64,000 bases of DNA from Prostheceraeus crozeri (lineage: Eukaryota > Platyhelminthes > Polycladida > Euryleptidae): contig CAJQUW010007784.1 in the NCBI GenBank assembly GCA_907163375.1, forward strand, positions 620,001-684,000. The letters are read 5' to 3'. Every line of letters begins with the position of its first letter. The stretch's first letter is position 1. Both the position numbers and the translations under genes were made by a program. Positions 33,283 to 46,445 of this stretch are shown here, piece after piece. Under the pieces are notes generated by a model. The model saw only the letters and a program-made list of their open reading frames with translations, did no database searches and was not told the origin of the DNA.

Positions 33283-36200
33283 TATCTCCCTAGCGATTCC
33301 ATAATTCAATGCGTCATCGACTTGTAAAAAATGTTTAAATATTCAGTAAATGTGTGGCAAATTTTACTAAGTTCGGTTCATCATCATGATAACCGAGGAA
33401 GCACTGTCGAATCTGAAATGCAGTTTAAGATGAAAGGAACTTGAAAAAATGCAATCAATTCATAAATATTCTTAATTCAAATTAACAAACAAACGAGAGA
33501 TTTCAAAACTTGGCTTATTGGTCAGGATATGAGAGCCTCATTATATCATAAGTGACTCTTGGCACAACCTGCAAATCATTATAGGTCTATATTACATAAG
33601 CTACAAAGTCTGTTTTTATTTTTGAAATTACTTTCCTTGAATCTGAAAAACGAATTACGAATCCGAATTACGAACCTACCATAAACACGGACAGAAATGC
33701 TCAAATCGGTATTGAACCGCAAACTAACCTAGGACTGCAACTTCTTAATCTGTACAATAAAATGCGCTTTGTAACGTCGAATGTTCAACACCCTCTGCGG
33801 ACATGATACTGCGTCGCTGTATCATGCGAATTAAGTAAATATGCTATGGCTGCACTTTGATATATTTACTATATAATAGTAATGACTGGACTTTGAGACT
33901 TAATGACATGGCAACAAAGAAACCGTGGATGGTGACCACTTATGCCATCCACTGCCCCTAGTCCATGAAATATAGGAAAAGAATTTTTTTCATAAAAAAT
34001 GGGAGAAAATTTGGAAATTTTCTTAAGTATACGGGAAAATTATGAGGGGGAGCAGGGTGTCATGTGCCACCTTAGTTTTACGGGTTTTGGAAGTCACTAA
34101 TTCCACTTTGGCCTAATCACTGGCTATGGACACAGACGCAAGATATGACACCTTCCCATGATACCCGTTTCACTTAGGTGTACAAGAAATTTCTTCAATA
34201 GAGGCGAATTTGCCATTTTCAAAAGTTCGGGGTGTTACGGGCCACCACATAATCTGTTTACAGAAAATGCGACATTATTTACTTGTTTGTGAACTTGCTG
34301 TCACCGGTCTCAATCATGACCTACACCACGGCTATTTGAATGGTGTCATTCGATTTGACTGTATTCTGATGGCCACCTCACTCAAACTTGTCTGCTGAGA
34401 CGTGATTCATTCATCGAGGAGACTCTCTCTATCGCACTATTTCCGTGAGACAATGACAGAACTTTTTGAGAAATTGCCCAGCTGTTTGTACTTCGCTTAT
34501 CCAAAACTATTAAAAATACCTACCCAGTGCTATCCATTCATCATTTGGGAATGTCCTCCACCACGTAGAGTCTCCATTCGTGCATTAATCTATCGCAATC
34601 AACATATCTGCCAATAGCGATTGGTAACCTACACACTGCATCAACTAACCATGCGACTCCCTTCTTTTGGGTTGGAAGGTTGACGCATTACGTGGGATAT
34701 TGTATTGAGCAATGGCAGCTACATAGAACTTCGGTAAAACCAATAGTGTGCAACCACATTAGAACTAGTCTGCAAGTTTTGGTTAAATTTGATCAAATTT
34801 CACACGCCGTCACCGATACTCTTTTCCATTTAATCAAGCTGATTTTCAGCAAGATGTACGTTTGAATGGCATCTTTCACATTTCTGTACCTGTTGCTTGG
34901 CTTTTCATTGCTCTATTGAACAATTTGAGAAGAGATTAAATGTTTCGATCATAGAGAACATGTATCATTGATTGTTGACACTGAATGGGTACCAGAACGT
35001 CATCAAGCGTTTGCAACAAAAAGGAAAAGTCTAATTTCGTCAGCATTGTTGGTTACTGCCAAACAGTCCTTATCTTGATGTCTAACTTTCTTCATGTTGT
35101 CCGGATGATTCTGAAAAATGCAGATGAACGCTTTCTTGACTTGACTTCCAAACTCGAGAAGACGTTCGACAGTGGGCCTCAAGACATTCACCAGCATTCA
35201 ACAAATTTCCTCAATTCTTTTCTTGTGCTTTCAAACTTCATGCAGATCTACAAGCTTATCACCTGATTCCTGAATCCAGTAAAAATATAGTTCACTATTC
35301 AATTCGGCAATCTGCTTCACAAGTAAGAAATCTCTTCGTCAATTAAAGTGTCCGAATTTCATTCGTCTGTATTCATGAACTTCCACTGGCAGAAGATTGC
35401 ACAAGAATTGCTTAAAACACAGCGCAAAGTGTCGAAATATCTAGAACAGATGACATCAAATATTGAATATTGAGTCACATGAATGGCAGTGGGTACATCA
35501 TCAAAACAGGCCTAAATGTACTAATATCTGCACATATCAAACATCGAGTTAAACGAGTATTTGGATCATTCATTCACAAAAATATTAAAAATTCTTTTAA
35601 AGAAAGGAAATAGGAAAATGACAGGAAAAATAGAACGCTGGGCGGCTTGAAAACATTGTATTGGAAATACTTCTTGAATCTTTGAGTTTTTTCATTGGTT
35701 GTTCAACTTTCTATTCATGCGAGAGTATCTGAAGTCATTAATTTCGTCTTTATAGAGTGGGCTATTAAAGTCGGTGTGCAATTGACATCTATCATTGATA
35801 TTGATGGCTCAAAAATTTGATTTGTTTCTGAAATACTCCTAAACATTGCTGACTCTCTTCCTAAGGTCATAGGAACAAATTACTTCTAGAATAATGTGTC
35901 ATGCCACTGATGTCACACCACACCACTGAGCCAAAGGTGTCACGCCACCGAGACTCAAACTCATAATAACTTTTAGATTTTCCTTGCATGATGCATTTTG
36001 TCAAGAGTGTCATTGAGACGGAGTCGTGAATGATATGCTCCCGTGAGATTTACTTACGATAAAATATTAACTAGAATTCAAAAATCTCAGTGGCGTGACA
36101 CCATAAAGCCGACCGCTTCATCAAACTGAATTCACCCCAATATGCATAAGACTGTTTGTTCACCTATGCTAACAAGGTCAAGGAGTCGACTTGAATGAGA

Positions 36201-36639
36201 AAACTCAAAATTTGATCATGTAAATAACACTAACTAAAGAATTTCCATAAGAACAGTCCCAACCCAATGGGCCGTATATCAAAAAATATTTATTTACATC
36301 GTATATTTTGATAGAACTATATGCTGAAACTGTAGTATATCACTAATCGAATAATTCTTTACTCAATATCACTCCCCATACTTTAAAATTCGACCTCTTG
36401 GTAGAATGGCCCCCATTTGATGATAGATCTACATGCTGCACTCCCAGATTATACAACACTGATCATCCTTTCAACCGTTATTACATTGCATCCCGATTTT
36501 TCAGTAGTTCAAAAGTGAGTGGGCCTACACAGCACCGACAGGCCCATCACAGTCCACTACTACTTTCCAAACTTGAGACATAAAATCTCATTAAGTAGTC
36601 CTACCTACTTTTACTTTCTCCTTTTAAATTCTTTTCTTC
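33283..36639. other. 3.3 kb without a recognisable gene
   Basis: Frames at 34210-34398, 34402-34617, 34680-34865 and 34985-35266 (plus, up to 93 residues) and 35003-35197 (minus) cluster in a slightly less AT-rich patch but match no family I know. A phrase close to GGTGTCACGCCACC recurs near 35935 and, inverted, near 36090. Confidence 0.35.
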
Positions 36640-37050
36640 TTCTGTTGAGGGTTAGACGACATGAGACTTCCCAAACGAGCACGGTCCTGTGCGTCACTCG
36701 CGGATAATCCTAACTCCAACACGTCTTCGTTGACCACTTAAGTCCATGTTTTCTTAGGTCCTCCACGACTGACTAATTCTAGCACTTGTTTCATTGACTC
36801 TTCCTCATCTCCACGCTTCACATGACCGAACCATCGAAGTCTTCGCACTCTGGATCACTTCCTCTTATGGTGCAAGACCACACCTGCTCACCACGGCATC
36901 GCTGTCGATACGATCTGATCAGTCAGTGAGACGCCACTCATGTTGCAAAGCATCCTCCAGTCACATGAACGCAGTTGCTGAACTAGATGTTGAGTGAGGT
37001 TCCACGATTCAGCACTGTAAGGACGTGCAGGCCTAATGCAAGAATTGCAA
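36640..37050 (-). pseudogene. LINE C-terminal fragment (RTE-like)
   Basis: The minus strand at about 36650-36850 reads RVRRLRWFGHVKRGDEEESM, then KQVLELVSRGGPKKTW, a stop codon, then VVNEDVLELGLSASDAQDRA and RLGSLMSSNPQQKKK. RLRWFGHV.R followed by a GRP(R/K)KTW box and an AQDRARWR-like end is the standard C-terminus of RTE-like LINEs. One in-frame stop and decay toward 37050 make it non-functional. It is a different lineage from the copy at 38395-40390. Confidence 0.65.
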
Positions 37051-38394
37051 GCGTGGCCTCAGCACGAGTGCAACATGGGGTCTCGAAGCAGAATTGCGAA
37101 GTCCATTTGTGCCAGTATGAGATGCTATTCTAGAACGAACAGGTAGTTCGGCGCCACCCCCGAAGCAAAGAACGTCACCGAACTAGTGTAATCGTTCACG
37201 ATTTCAACTTCTTCAACGTCTATCCAACATGTCTCGGCATCATGCGCATTTCGAAGTCCATTTCCATGCTCTCCACTTCTACCTTCACAAGTAGGACATT
37301 GAAACTTTCCTACGCCACTGATTGACCAGCTCATTTCACCGCTTGTGGCACCAGTCTGTTGACCAAACTGTTGACAGAGAATGGTCGGCCTATCTTAAAT
37401 TAGGCCTCCTCAAACTAACTATAAATATCACTCGCAACACATTTGATATACAACATACATGCGGTTGCTAATAGTGTACCAATAATCGCATAATACCGTG
37501 TGATAATGAAAGGATCAAATTCAAAAAATGATGCCACTTAAAAATCACAGGATCCGACTTTTCTGCAATTCATTTTGGTATCCGAATGCAACAATTTTAC
37601 CACGAAAATCATCTGATTCTCCGAAATTTCTGACAAAGAGCAACCGCCAGCATAGTATAAGAATGTATTCACATCATTCAATCAACTAAAAATTGGAGGT
37701 TCTGACCGCTAGACAAAGTCAGGGGGCAAAAGATTCGAAATTTGACATAAAGTTTGTATAACCTTCGATATTTGAGCATCTATCGAAGAAAAAATTAAAT
37801 GAGAGCGAAATCCGGTCCGTCTGGTTTCTGCTCTCGATGTCGTTGACGATGGAATCAATTTGTTAATTCACTGGTAGGGCTTTGATTTAGTTCCGGGTGA
37901 CTTCTTGCATGATTTCTTTTCGGTACATTGGGTAGACCTATACAGTCCAGCAGCCAGAACGAGTTTCTGCAGGGAATGAGGTCGAAAATGTGACTTTCAT
38001 AGAATGATGTCTATCCTATGCCTACTAAGAGTACTAAGCCTACTAAGCGCGTCTGCCGAGTTCTAGTTAGTTCCTCTTCCTGTGAGACAGGGAGTGTATA
38101 GCCACAATTTTCGACATGGAATGTCTTCAGGTCATTTATTGTCATGTTGTGGAACATCTGTCAATGATTCTACAAACAATCATACTGTTTGCAATTGATA
38201 ATATGTTGGCCCACTTTATCCACATTGAACCACATCCTCGAATACATCGCCGATCACAAGCATGGTAGTATCACATACACATGATAGGAAATTACCTCAA
38301 GACATATCATGCCGAAAATTATGGCTCTACACTTAGTAGGCCTACGTTCTAGTTGATAAGACTTTACTTATACTTATGCGATTAGCGTCCGTTT
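37051..38394. other. No clear gene
   Basis: The first 300 bp are less AT-rich and may be further decayed LINE sequence. The rest is AT-rich with no recognisable frame. CCTACTAAG repeats occur near 38020-38050. Confidence 0.35.
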
Positions 38395-40390
38395 TCTCCG
38401 ACTACGTAGGGTTGGACGATCCTTCCAAATGTTGTGGATCAGAGCGCAAGCGTTGACGGTCGTTGGCGTCATCCGGTTTGAGACCATTCTGTTTGAGATC
38501 AGCGGCAGCAGAGTCACTCCATGTCTTCCGAAGTCGACTTTTTCTTCTTCTTCCCTCAACCTTCCATGTCAACACTTGACTGACGGACGCAGTCTTCGGG
38601 CTCTTTTCGCATCACGTGGCCAAACCATCTGAGTCAATTTCGCTCCATGACATCGGACATTGCTTCGATGCCAAGCATATCCCTCAAGTCGTCACTCCGC
38701 TTTCTGTCACTTAGTATCGAGCTACACATCCACCTCACCATGCGCATTTCCACCCTATCCAGACGTTGTTGACTGTCCACTTTCAGAGCCCATGTCTCGC
38801 TTCCGCATATCATACCCTTCCGCGCACAGGCATCATATACTCTTCCTTTCATGTGGAGGGATGGAGCACGTGAGGTGAGGAACGGCATCAACGCCTTGAA
38901 GATTGCTAAGCGGCATCAAATTCTTCTATTGACAGCAGCATCTACACCACCACCTGCCTCTAGTTCGTCGCCCAGATAGGAGAAGCGTGAAACTATCTCA
39001 AGCTCGTCACCGTTGACCAACAGGTGTGCAGGCTGAGGACGTGCTATCACTTGGCCTCTCCATCGCTTACACTTGAACGTGGAACTCATTTGCTGTAGTC
39101 GTAAACTGCCGCATTTACGGTGGACCCAGAAAGAACATTGAATGCATCTTATTGAATTTTGGCCAACCCCTTACTTACATACCGCACACGGGAACTTTCC
39201 TGGTGGCTCTGCCTCATTAGCGCCCACTGACGAAATGGGCACTTTTGATTTGCACGCATTCACTTTCAGTCCTTTCTCTGCGAGACCGTGCTTCCATTCT
39301 GAAATCTTTTGCTCCAGTCTTTCTTCACTCTCCGCCACAATGGCAATGTCGTCAGCATATAGCACATCCCAAGGCAAAGTAGCACTGGTGTCTTTTGAGA
39401 TGGTGTCCATCACCAGCACGAACAACAACGGATTGAGAACGGAGCCCTGATGCAAACCAACATTGACACAAAAGTCGTCAGTCAAACCTGCATCAGTTCT
39501 CACAACTGTCCTCGAACCCGCGTGCAGCATCATTATCGCTGGCACAATCAATTCGTCGACACCTACTCTTCGAAGGGCCCATTGAACCACGCTACGAAGT
39601 ACACGATCAAATGCCTTCTCTAGATCTGTGAATCCATAGAAGAGGTCTTTGTCATAGGCCAGGAATCTTTCTTGCAGCTGTCTTAAGATGAATATTGCAT
39701 CAATCGTGCTTCTGGCAGGCATGAAACCAAAATGCAGGTTACTTAAATCGACACAATATCTGATTATCTTCTCAAGAACTCTTTCATGAATCTTCATTGC
39801 ATGTTCTAACATTTTGATCGCCTTGTAACAACCGCACTTGAGGGGATCACCTTTACCCTTAAAACTGGGAACCAGGGAGCTGAAAGACCAGTCGCTAGGG
39901 ATGGCATTCTCCTCCAGAACTAAATTTCCTGGGTTGGTCAACTAATAAACACCACACTTCTCAGCAGCGAGGATCATCTCGGAGACAATACCTGATGGGA
40001 CTGGAGCTGTAACCCCCTGATGGTACCTACGACCAGTTCACTGGGAATTACTTCAACCCAGTCGTTCTCTTCATTGTGTAGTGACTGCATGTAGGTCTTC
40101 CAAGCACGTAATACGTGCGTATGTCCTTTCCGTAAACAATGTTGTCATTGTCATCTCCTACACACATTGAGGTGGTAGCGTCGCTACAGTTCTTGGCCAT
40201 TCTCTTAGCTATCTTGAAAACACCTTGATTGTGTGAAGCCCTGCACATTTCGTCAGCTAACTCAATTCTTTTGATTTCTTGAGCTTCCAAAACTGCCTTT
40301 CGAGCTTTCCTTTTTGCCTCTTCATAATGGGCTCTGTCGTCAGCTGAGCCTGACGCCTTCCACTTCGAGAACAGAGTTCTTTTTTAAAAA
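38395..40390 (-). pseudogene. LINE (RTE/craft-like) with reverse transcriptase, 5' truncated and frameshifted
   Basis: Minus-strand motifs run in the normal order over 2 kb. A linker region is at 40048-40290 (ADEMCRASHNQGVFKIAKRM). The frame at 39171-39941 carries LVLEENAIPSDWSFSSLVPS, FKGKGDPLKCGCYKAIKMLE, LHFGFMPARSTIDAIFILRQ, YGFTDLEKAFDRV, VGLHQGSVLNPLLFVLVMDT and the catalytic LYADDIAIVAESEERLEQKI. It ends in EAEPPGKFPCAVC, the start of a zinc-knuckle segment. At 38634-38891 follow VYDACARKGMICGSETWAL, RMVRWMC and a GIEAM block. At 38400-38640 come the RWFGHV-like and GR.R..W end blocks. The 256-residue frame keeps YADD intact, but the element is split by frameshifts and stops between blocks. 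It is 5' truncated: no endonuclease domain was seen above 40390. Confidence 0.85.
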
Positions 40391-41946
40391 ACAGCTTCTT
40401 CAACGTCTTCATTCTAGAGTTTCGGGACCATTTTCACCGCCAACCTATAATTAGGCGCATATATGCAAATATCTTCACGTAATCGGAAGTAAGCATATAC
40501 GTGATTTCAGAAGCTAAATTTTAAAACTGTGATACAATAATTAAATATTGCACGGAGGTTGAAAAAAATCATGCACTGACATGTACATGGGCATCAGCTA
40601 AAAAAAAAGGAAAATGGTAACCCGCGGGCTAAAATTTTAGGAATTCTGGGACCCACTCACATCATTATTCAATAAAAACACGAATGATGCTAATTTATAA
40701 GCTAGGAATCCGCAGATCTATTTATAGTCAACCAAATAGAAGTCGCAGTTCCTTCCTGTTGAAGCCAATGCTTGGTACGAACTGTCGCAGAATACATCAA
40801 CCGCGAAAATTTTGACAGAGTGACTTACCATGTTTGTTTTTGTCCGCACCTACTCAATTTTGCACGGATTTAAGAAAATAGCACCACGATGATCAGGAGA
40901 CACTAGTAATTGAAATAGGTTAGCGTTCAAATGTGACCTTTTTCGACTCTGTATAGCCTACCTCTAATATTGAAGCTTTCCTAACTGAACATTTTCGGGA
41001 ACTTCATAGAGGTGATGAGACATGGCAAGTTACACAAATTGAGTTTCGCTTGCAAATTCTTGAAAGGGCAGCAAATTTTGCATTAAACAATATTTCGTCA
41101 ACAATGATTATTAACGCTTACAATCATAGCCAAAAATTCTATTCACCAGCAATTGCACTTGAGGACATGCGGGTCGGTTTCTAAGTTGACTGTTTCTGAA
41201 TTTGTTGCTATTTTGATAGTTGTCAATTGTTGCTATGAGTACGCGATGATAACAATAACAAGGATGTAATCCTGACAGTGTTTGATGTAAAGTTGAGTTC
41301 TTTTTATGCTGTTTTAATGAAATACAAGAAATGTTCTTTTATAATGACAGTGCATTTCCTAACACTATTTTGGAAAGCGTAAATTAGAAAGATTTCAGAA
41401 GCTTTAAAATGATAGGCCAAACATATCTAGGTCTTCATACATATTGCATAAATGTCTAAAGCATTATAAGCATGTTCCGAAATTAGTTTTACTTTTTCCG
41501 AATTTGAACTTGAAAAGGTGTTGTGACCACAGCCCGATTTTTTTTACCACATGGCATTAGGTTCTGGAAGGTCAGTTGTGCACGGAAATTACTGCAACGT
41601 ATGTTGCGCTACGTTGTGAAATGAATGTAAATAGACTGTTGCTTCAGGAAAATTAATTGAATGAATTTTTGTTTTGTCTCATGCAAACCCTTCTAATTTT
41701 TTATTATCGCGAGGCCTACATCAAATGACGTTGTAGATACGTAATATGTTCTTATTGAGAAACTTAGTGATAAATTATAAGTCAACTCTGGTCTTATATT
41801 AAACCGATCCATACGTGCGAGGGGGTGCGGCCACGTGACGCATTTTTTGCTGTGAGCTTCTTAATAAAGTTAGGCCGTCCAGCCTACTCAGCTTCTCAGA
41901 TTATTGAGTTCTCTACGGCTACACATGTGACAGCCCTGCGGACTAT
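40391..41946. other. No gene seen
   Basis: AT-rich, no reading frame worth noting and no recognised transposon ends. Confidence 0.45.
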
Positions 41947-42191
41947 ATTCTTGCTCAAATTAGCACGGATGTCGGCCTGATTGGATGCCGGTGAAGTTCA
42001 GAAAAATGGGAAATTGTAAGCTTGTGAGGTAGATCTGCCAATATTTACAAGTCAGTAATTATGTTGCTACCAAACTTGAGTGAATCAGTCCGCATTTTAT
42101 TTTAACCTGATATTAAGGGCAAATGTAAGACAACTCATCTTTCAAATGTGGCTTTTAAAGTACAATTCAGTGACTTCTTTAGATGCATTGT
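41947..42191. repeat. 245-bp direct repeat, left copy
   Basis: The segment starting ATTCTTG and ending CATTGT is repeated in the same orientation at 44743-44987 with about a dozen base differences by eye and no length change. Similarity stops sharply at both ends. It does not start TG and end CA, so it does not look like an LTR. Confidence 0.93.
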
Positions 42192-42678
42192 GCCATTTAG
42201 AAAAATTACATAATGTAATGTAGATGTTATATCTACAAATTCGGTAAATCCAGTCGTATTTTTTTTGAAAATCCGGCAAATCTGGGGTCGGACACTAATA
42301 GAAAGCAATCGACAAACATCCTTGTCTGATGATTCACTCGCTCATTGTGGCAAATGGAGAACGAATAAAAACAGGTGTAAGCAATTTGTAGATATTAGCC
42401 ATTAAGATAATGTTAACATAATCACGACAACGACAGCAGCGGCAACATACAAGATCAAGTTGTTATATCAAAATGCTACATCAAAAGTAGACTTAAATTG
42501 ACAGAAATGCCTCCATTTGCCGCTGCAAAGTAGTTCTGTATAAATATTATTATAACTTGTGCGCATGCTCTTGTTATGTGGGGCTTTTGTGTGCCGTGTC
42601 ACAAAGATCGGGACAGACGTCGACAGACCCAGAATGATTATTTAGAAATTCAGAAAATAAGTTCGTCGAAGCCAGAAC
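42192..42678. other. Spacer between direct repeat and hAT element
   Basis: No gene. AT-rich, becoming G+C richer toward the hAT left terminus. Confidence 0.4.
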
Positions 42679-44377
42679 CAGTGGTCGGATTTCGAAATTT
42701 CGCCAATTTCGCGTATCGGCTCTGATTTCGCGTATTAGCGCTGATTTCGCGTATCAGCACTGATTTCGTTTACTTTTGTTTTATGTACCCTACGAGCAAG
42801 TATATATTTATGTAGTAACACAAGTTTACGTACTATCAGTTTACAGGAACAAGTCCACTTACAGCGAACAAAAATAGATGATAGAGAGAATGTCGGATGT
42901 TCTATCAGATGACATACGGTACATCTTATGGAGGACGCAGATAGGCATTTCAGTGATTTACATGCTTTGTCAATACATCACACATAGAACAAATTTATAT
43001 AAATTTTGTAATCTCACTTAGCTAATTTGTATGTGCAGTCTTTTTATCGTGTAAACAAACTTCTTTCATTCAAACAGGAAAATCAAGAAAGTTGATTCCT
43101 TTTGTTCATTTCAAAGGACATGCCGCATGTTATAGGTGTGTAGATCTGAAGATTGATATCAACAATAATATTAAACATAAAGAAAAATTAACGTAGTCTC
43201 AAAATGCATCAGTCAGTTTATTGACAAATTTTCGTCACAGACTTCATCAGGTGCACGATGCAAATGAATATTTGCATCTGAGTTGACGATCTATTTTCAA
43301 TGTAGAGCTGTCCAATTTTTTGCTGCTGAGAACAGACTTACTGACGGACAACGCCTTTATGGTTTCAGAACCCAGCGATCGACGTTTATTAGTTATTAGA
43401 TCGGATAGACCCGAAAAAATACGTTCGACCTCCGCGTTTCCATGTGGTAAAATAAAAATCGCTTTGGCGACTTTTAAGAGAGTTGGTGTCTTTCCCACCT
43501 TGTCGACTTTCGACCAAAATTCTCCTACATCGTTTTCATAGGCGTTTTTTACCAAACTTTGATGAAGCCTAATCTCGACTTGCAATGTCGATTGGTCGCT
43601 ATCTCCTAAAATATTGGGGATGGGTTTGACGAATTTAAAAACCCATTTCTCATAATGGTCACTCTGTTGGTACAGAGGACTTAAAAATCGTGAAGCCCTC
43701 AGTAGCTCGTTCCCGAAAGGCAAATAGTCGCTCAATCTTTTTGTAATTTCCATGAAAAAGGCTTTCATGATCTTGAAGGTGATTGCCTGGTTGGGGCCTG
43801 ATAAATCTGAGATTTTTCGAGCTTTTTCACCAATGATGATGTTGTAGGCGTTGTGCCAATGATCAAAGTTGGATACATCAATTTTCCAGCATCGGGAAGG
43901 GATCTGATCAATTGATATATTTCTGAAAATCATATTCTCAGAATGAAGTACCGCTACCAACATAATTCTTATGTTAACCTCAGCATATTCACAAGCAACA
44001 TACACTCGTGTGAAAAATGGATCTGGAAAAGGTAAAAATATTAATAAATCCATCGCATATCATATGGAACATCGCAGTTCAAACTTAATTCAGATGGAGT
44101 TACAAACTTAATGATAAGATGTTAAATAATGCCTAGTTAGTCACAAGTATAAAACACATAAAGCAGTTCATAAACTCTATCGAAGATTGATATTATGAAT
44201 GAAAATTAGAATATCAATATCAAGTTATCTAGTGACAAGAGCATTAGCTCGCGGTATATATTATAATATATCTAAGTGCATAATTTCGTTCGCGTATAAA
44301 TCCCCAATTTCGCGTATTCGCGTATTTCCAGTCAAATTCGCGTAATACGCGAAATTCGCGTCAGAATCCGACCACTA
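42679..44377 (-). mobile_element. hAT transposon, internally decayed
   Basis: Terminal inverted repeats are CAGTGGTCGGATT on the left and, reverse-complemented on the right, TAGTGGTCGGATT; the YAGTGG start is typical of hAT. Both ends hold many subterminal copies of TTCGCGTATT-like motifs (at least three within 42700-42770, five or more within 44285-44362). The element is 1.7 kb and encodes a C-terminal transposase remnant on the minus strand. The expected 8-bp direct duplication is absent: the left flank reads GCCAGAAC and the right GTTCTGGG, which are nearly reverse complements. Confidence 0.82.
43247..44024 (-). pseudogene. hAT transposase, C-terminal part with dimerisation domain
   Basis: The minus frame ends with the hATC dimerisation signature: TLLKVAKAIFILPHGNAEVE, then RIFSGLSDLITNKRRSL and ETIKALSVSKSVL. 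ILPHGNAEVERIFS is the conserved core of this domain. Upstream (about 43600-44020) is a helical region, CWKIDVSNFDHWHNAYNIII, that resembles the region between the catalytic core and the C-terminus. A possible acceptor (accttttccag) sits at 44025, so the open part may begin there rather than at the methionine at 44053. BED zinc finger and N-terminal catalytic residues are absent from the element, so it is not autonomous. Confidence 0.75.
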
Positions 44378-44397
44378 GTTCTGGGCCCCAGAACTAG
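44375..44397. repeat. Perfect 23-bp palindrome at the hAT right end
   Basis: CTAGTTCTGGG, one central C at 44386, then CCCAGAACTAG. The left half overlaps the last three bases of the hAT element and its right flank. The right half ends in CCAGAAC, which is also the sequence flanking the left end of the hAT (42672-42678). Confidence 0.95.
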
Positions 44398-44742
44398 GAG
44401 CACCAGATTCGATGTTGACGCGCCTACGTGCCATATTCGATGTTGACGCGTCGCTACTTCTAGAATTTCTGAAAACAAGCGCGAAACAAGTGCCAGGCGC
44501 GATAGATTCGAGGTTAACGATCCAGACGTAAAATCTATTCCTAGAATTTTTGAAATTATGACTGCCAAAGCCGGTATCAGACACGCCATATGCACCATCT
44601 ATCCATGGAATTACTGCAATTAGGCTTGCCGAAAGGAGTGACAGGCTCGCCAGAATCGATTATTTTCAAAATTCTGACACCCCGCGCAAACGCACAGAGT
44701 TGGGCTAACCTTTGTATAGATTCCATTTCGGGTGCGCTCATC
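44398..44742. other. Non-coding spacer with short internal repeats
   Basis: ATTCGATGTTGACGCG occurs twice (about 44409 and 44435). TCTAGAATTTCTGAAA and CCTAGAATTTTTGAAAT recur about 75 bp apart. Small frames on both strands follow these repeats and are not genes. Confidence 0.5.
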
Positions 44743-44987
44743 ATTCTTGTTCATATTAGCACCGATGTCGGCCTGATTCGATGCCGGTAAAGTTAAGAAA
44801 AATGGGAAATAGTAAGCTTGTGTGGTAGATCCGCCAATATTTACAAGTCAGTAATTATGTTGCTACCAAACTTGAGTGAATCAGTCCGCGTTTTATTTTA
44901 ACCTGATATTAAGGGCAAATGCAAGACAACTCATCTTTCAAATGTGGCTTTTAAAGTACAATTCAGTGACTTCTTTAGATACATTGT
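44743..44987. repeat. 245-bp direct repeat, right copy
   Basis: Partner of 41947-42191, same orientation and length, roughly 95 percent identical by eye. The plus-strand frame at 44876-45082 runs across it and is not supported as a gene. Confidence 0.93.
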
Positions 44988-46445
44988 CTTATTTTCAGCC
45001 ACGTTCCCTACAGAAACTCGTTCTGGCTGCCGGACTAATGCAAATATTCAAGAGTTTTAGTGCAATATTTCATAAAATGTAGGATTATACATTTACTTGA
45101 CTCTTGACATATACAGCAAACCCTCTTCATGAAAAAATGAGTAAGAAGAAACTGCTGTAAGAACTGTCACTACTTTTCAATTAACACAAGCAGGCCTGCA
45201 CGAATAATCCAGGCAAGAAAATGGATGAGTTAACAGGACAATTATTGCGAAATTCACTTGTAATTTATTGTGCTTCTTATTTGATCGCAGAATTGCTCGA
45301 CTGCCTCCACTGTACGGTGACGCGGGCTTAAAATTGGGTCGGATTCGATTCGGTAGGAGATCCGTTTCACACATTTCTAGACCAGCAGTGGTGATTTAAC
45401 AGTGGAGTATCTGTCTCACGAATCTCAGAGACCTTTCACACTTGAAAGCAACTGTCATTCGATAAACCCAGAAGTGCCCTGCCAGAATTCCAGAAGTAAA
45501 CCAGAAAATACACATGCAGATATGTATGTCATTGGGGAGCAGGTAATCAATTTCTCCAAAAAAAGTAATGGCATATGGTCTATTAACATATTTTTTTTTC
45601 TATGCGACAGGCCGGCAAGAGTGAAGGCCATCAGATTTAAAGAGAAATACAATTTTCAGTAAGATAGCATCTGAATTTCTTGAATCCTGTCTTATCATAA
45701 GAATTGTGCATCGCATTTCAAACGTGCAAGTTAGTTTACAGATGTCATCTGAATTGTAGAAGAATCATCTAAAACTACAGCTTCCTCAAATTCATAAAAA
45801 GTTTAGTACAATGAGACATAATGTGAGAATTCTAACGTTATTGTACAAGATTTTGTTAATGAAACTCATATAAGGCGAAATTCAAGGCATTTAAAACTGA
45901 CGAAAAACAATGTAGAAATGAATCTATGTGTTATAACAAAATATCCACTTGTTATGATTTGTCCATAGTGATCTTGCTACTCTTGTGGAATTGCCTGTTG
46001 CATGTACTTGCCCGTTTCTCTTCGCAGTTGTATTTACATTTGGTCAGGCTGCCCACTGCTCTGCTTATTTTATTCGACTTCTAGAACAATAAAATAATTC
46101 CTTAAGATTTGGCTTCATTTTGAAAAGCATCATGACAGTCTAACCATAGGATTACTACTGACTTAACTACTGAAGATAGAGTAATCTTGACACTCGATTA
46201 AGATTATTCACAAATGTAGACTTGTACATTCAATGATGCCAAACAACCTTGATGGAGATTTTCTCACAAAAGTTGTTGGCGAGTAAGCGCAATTTCATGG
46301 TTATTGTGTGTTCATTTTCATGATAAGCTGCAGCCTTACGTCGCACCTCGGACGATGTTCAAGAACCATCCGTTTCCATTCATAGTTGATGGCTTGATAC
46401 TGGAGGCGCATCATTGAGGCAAAAAGCAAAAAAACACACCTCTCT
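44988..46445. other. No gene seen
   Basis: AT-rich. Frames at 45402-45662 (plus) and 45455-45652 (minus) overlap on opposite strands without recognisable domains. Confidence 0.4.

Noticed and set aside
41947..44987. LTR retrotransposon
   Set aside because: The 245-bp direct repeats lack TG...CA ends, and no gag, protease, reverse transcriptase or primer-binding site lies between them; the interior coding part is a hAT transposase.
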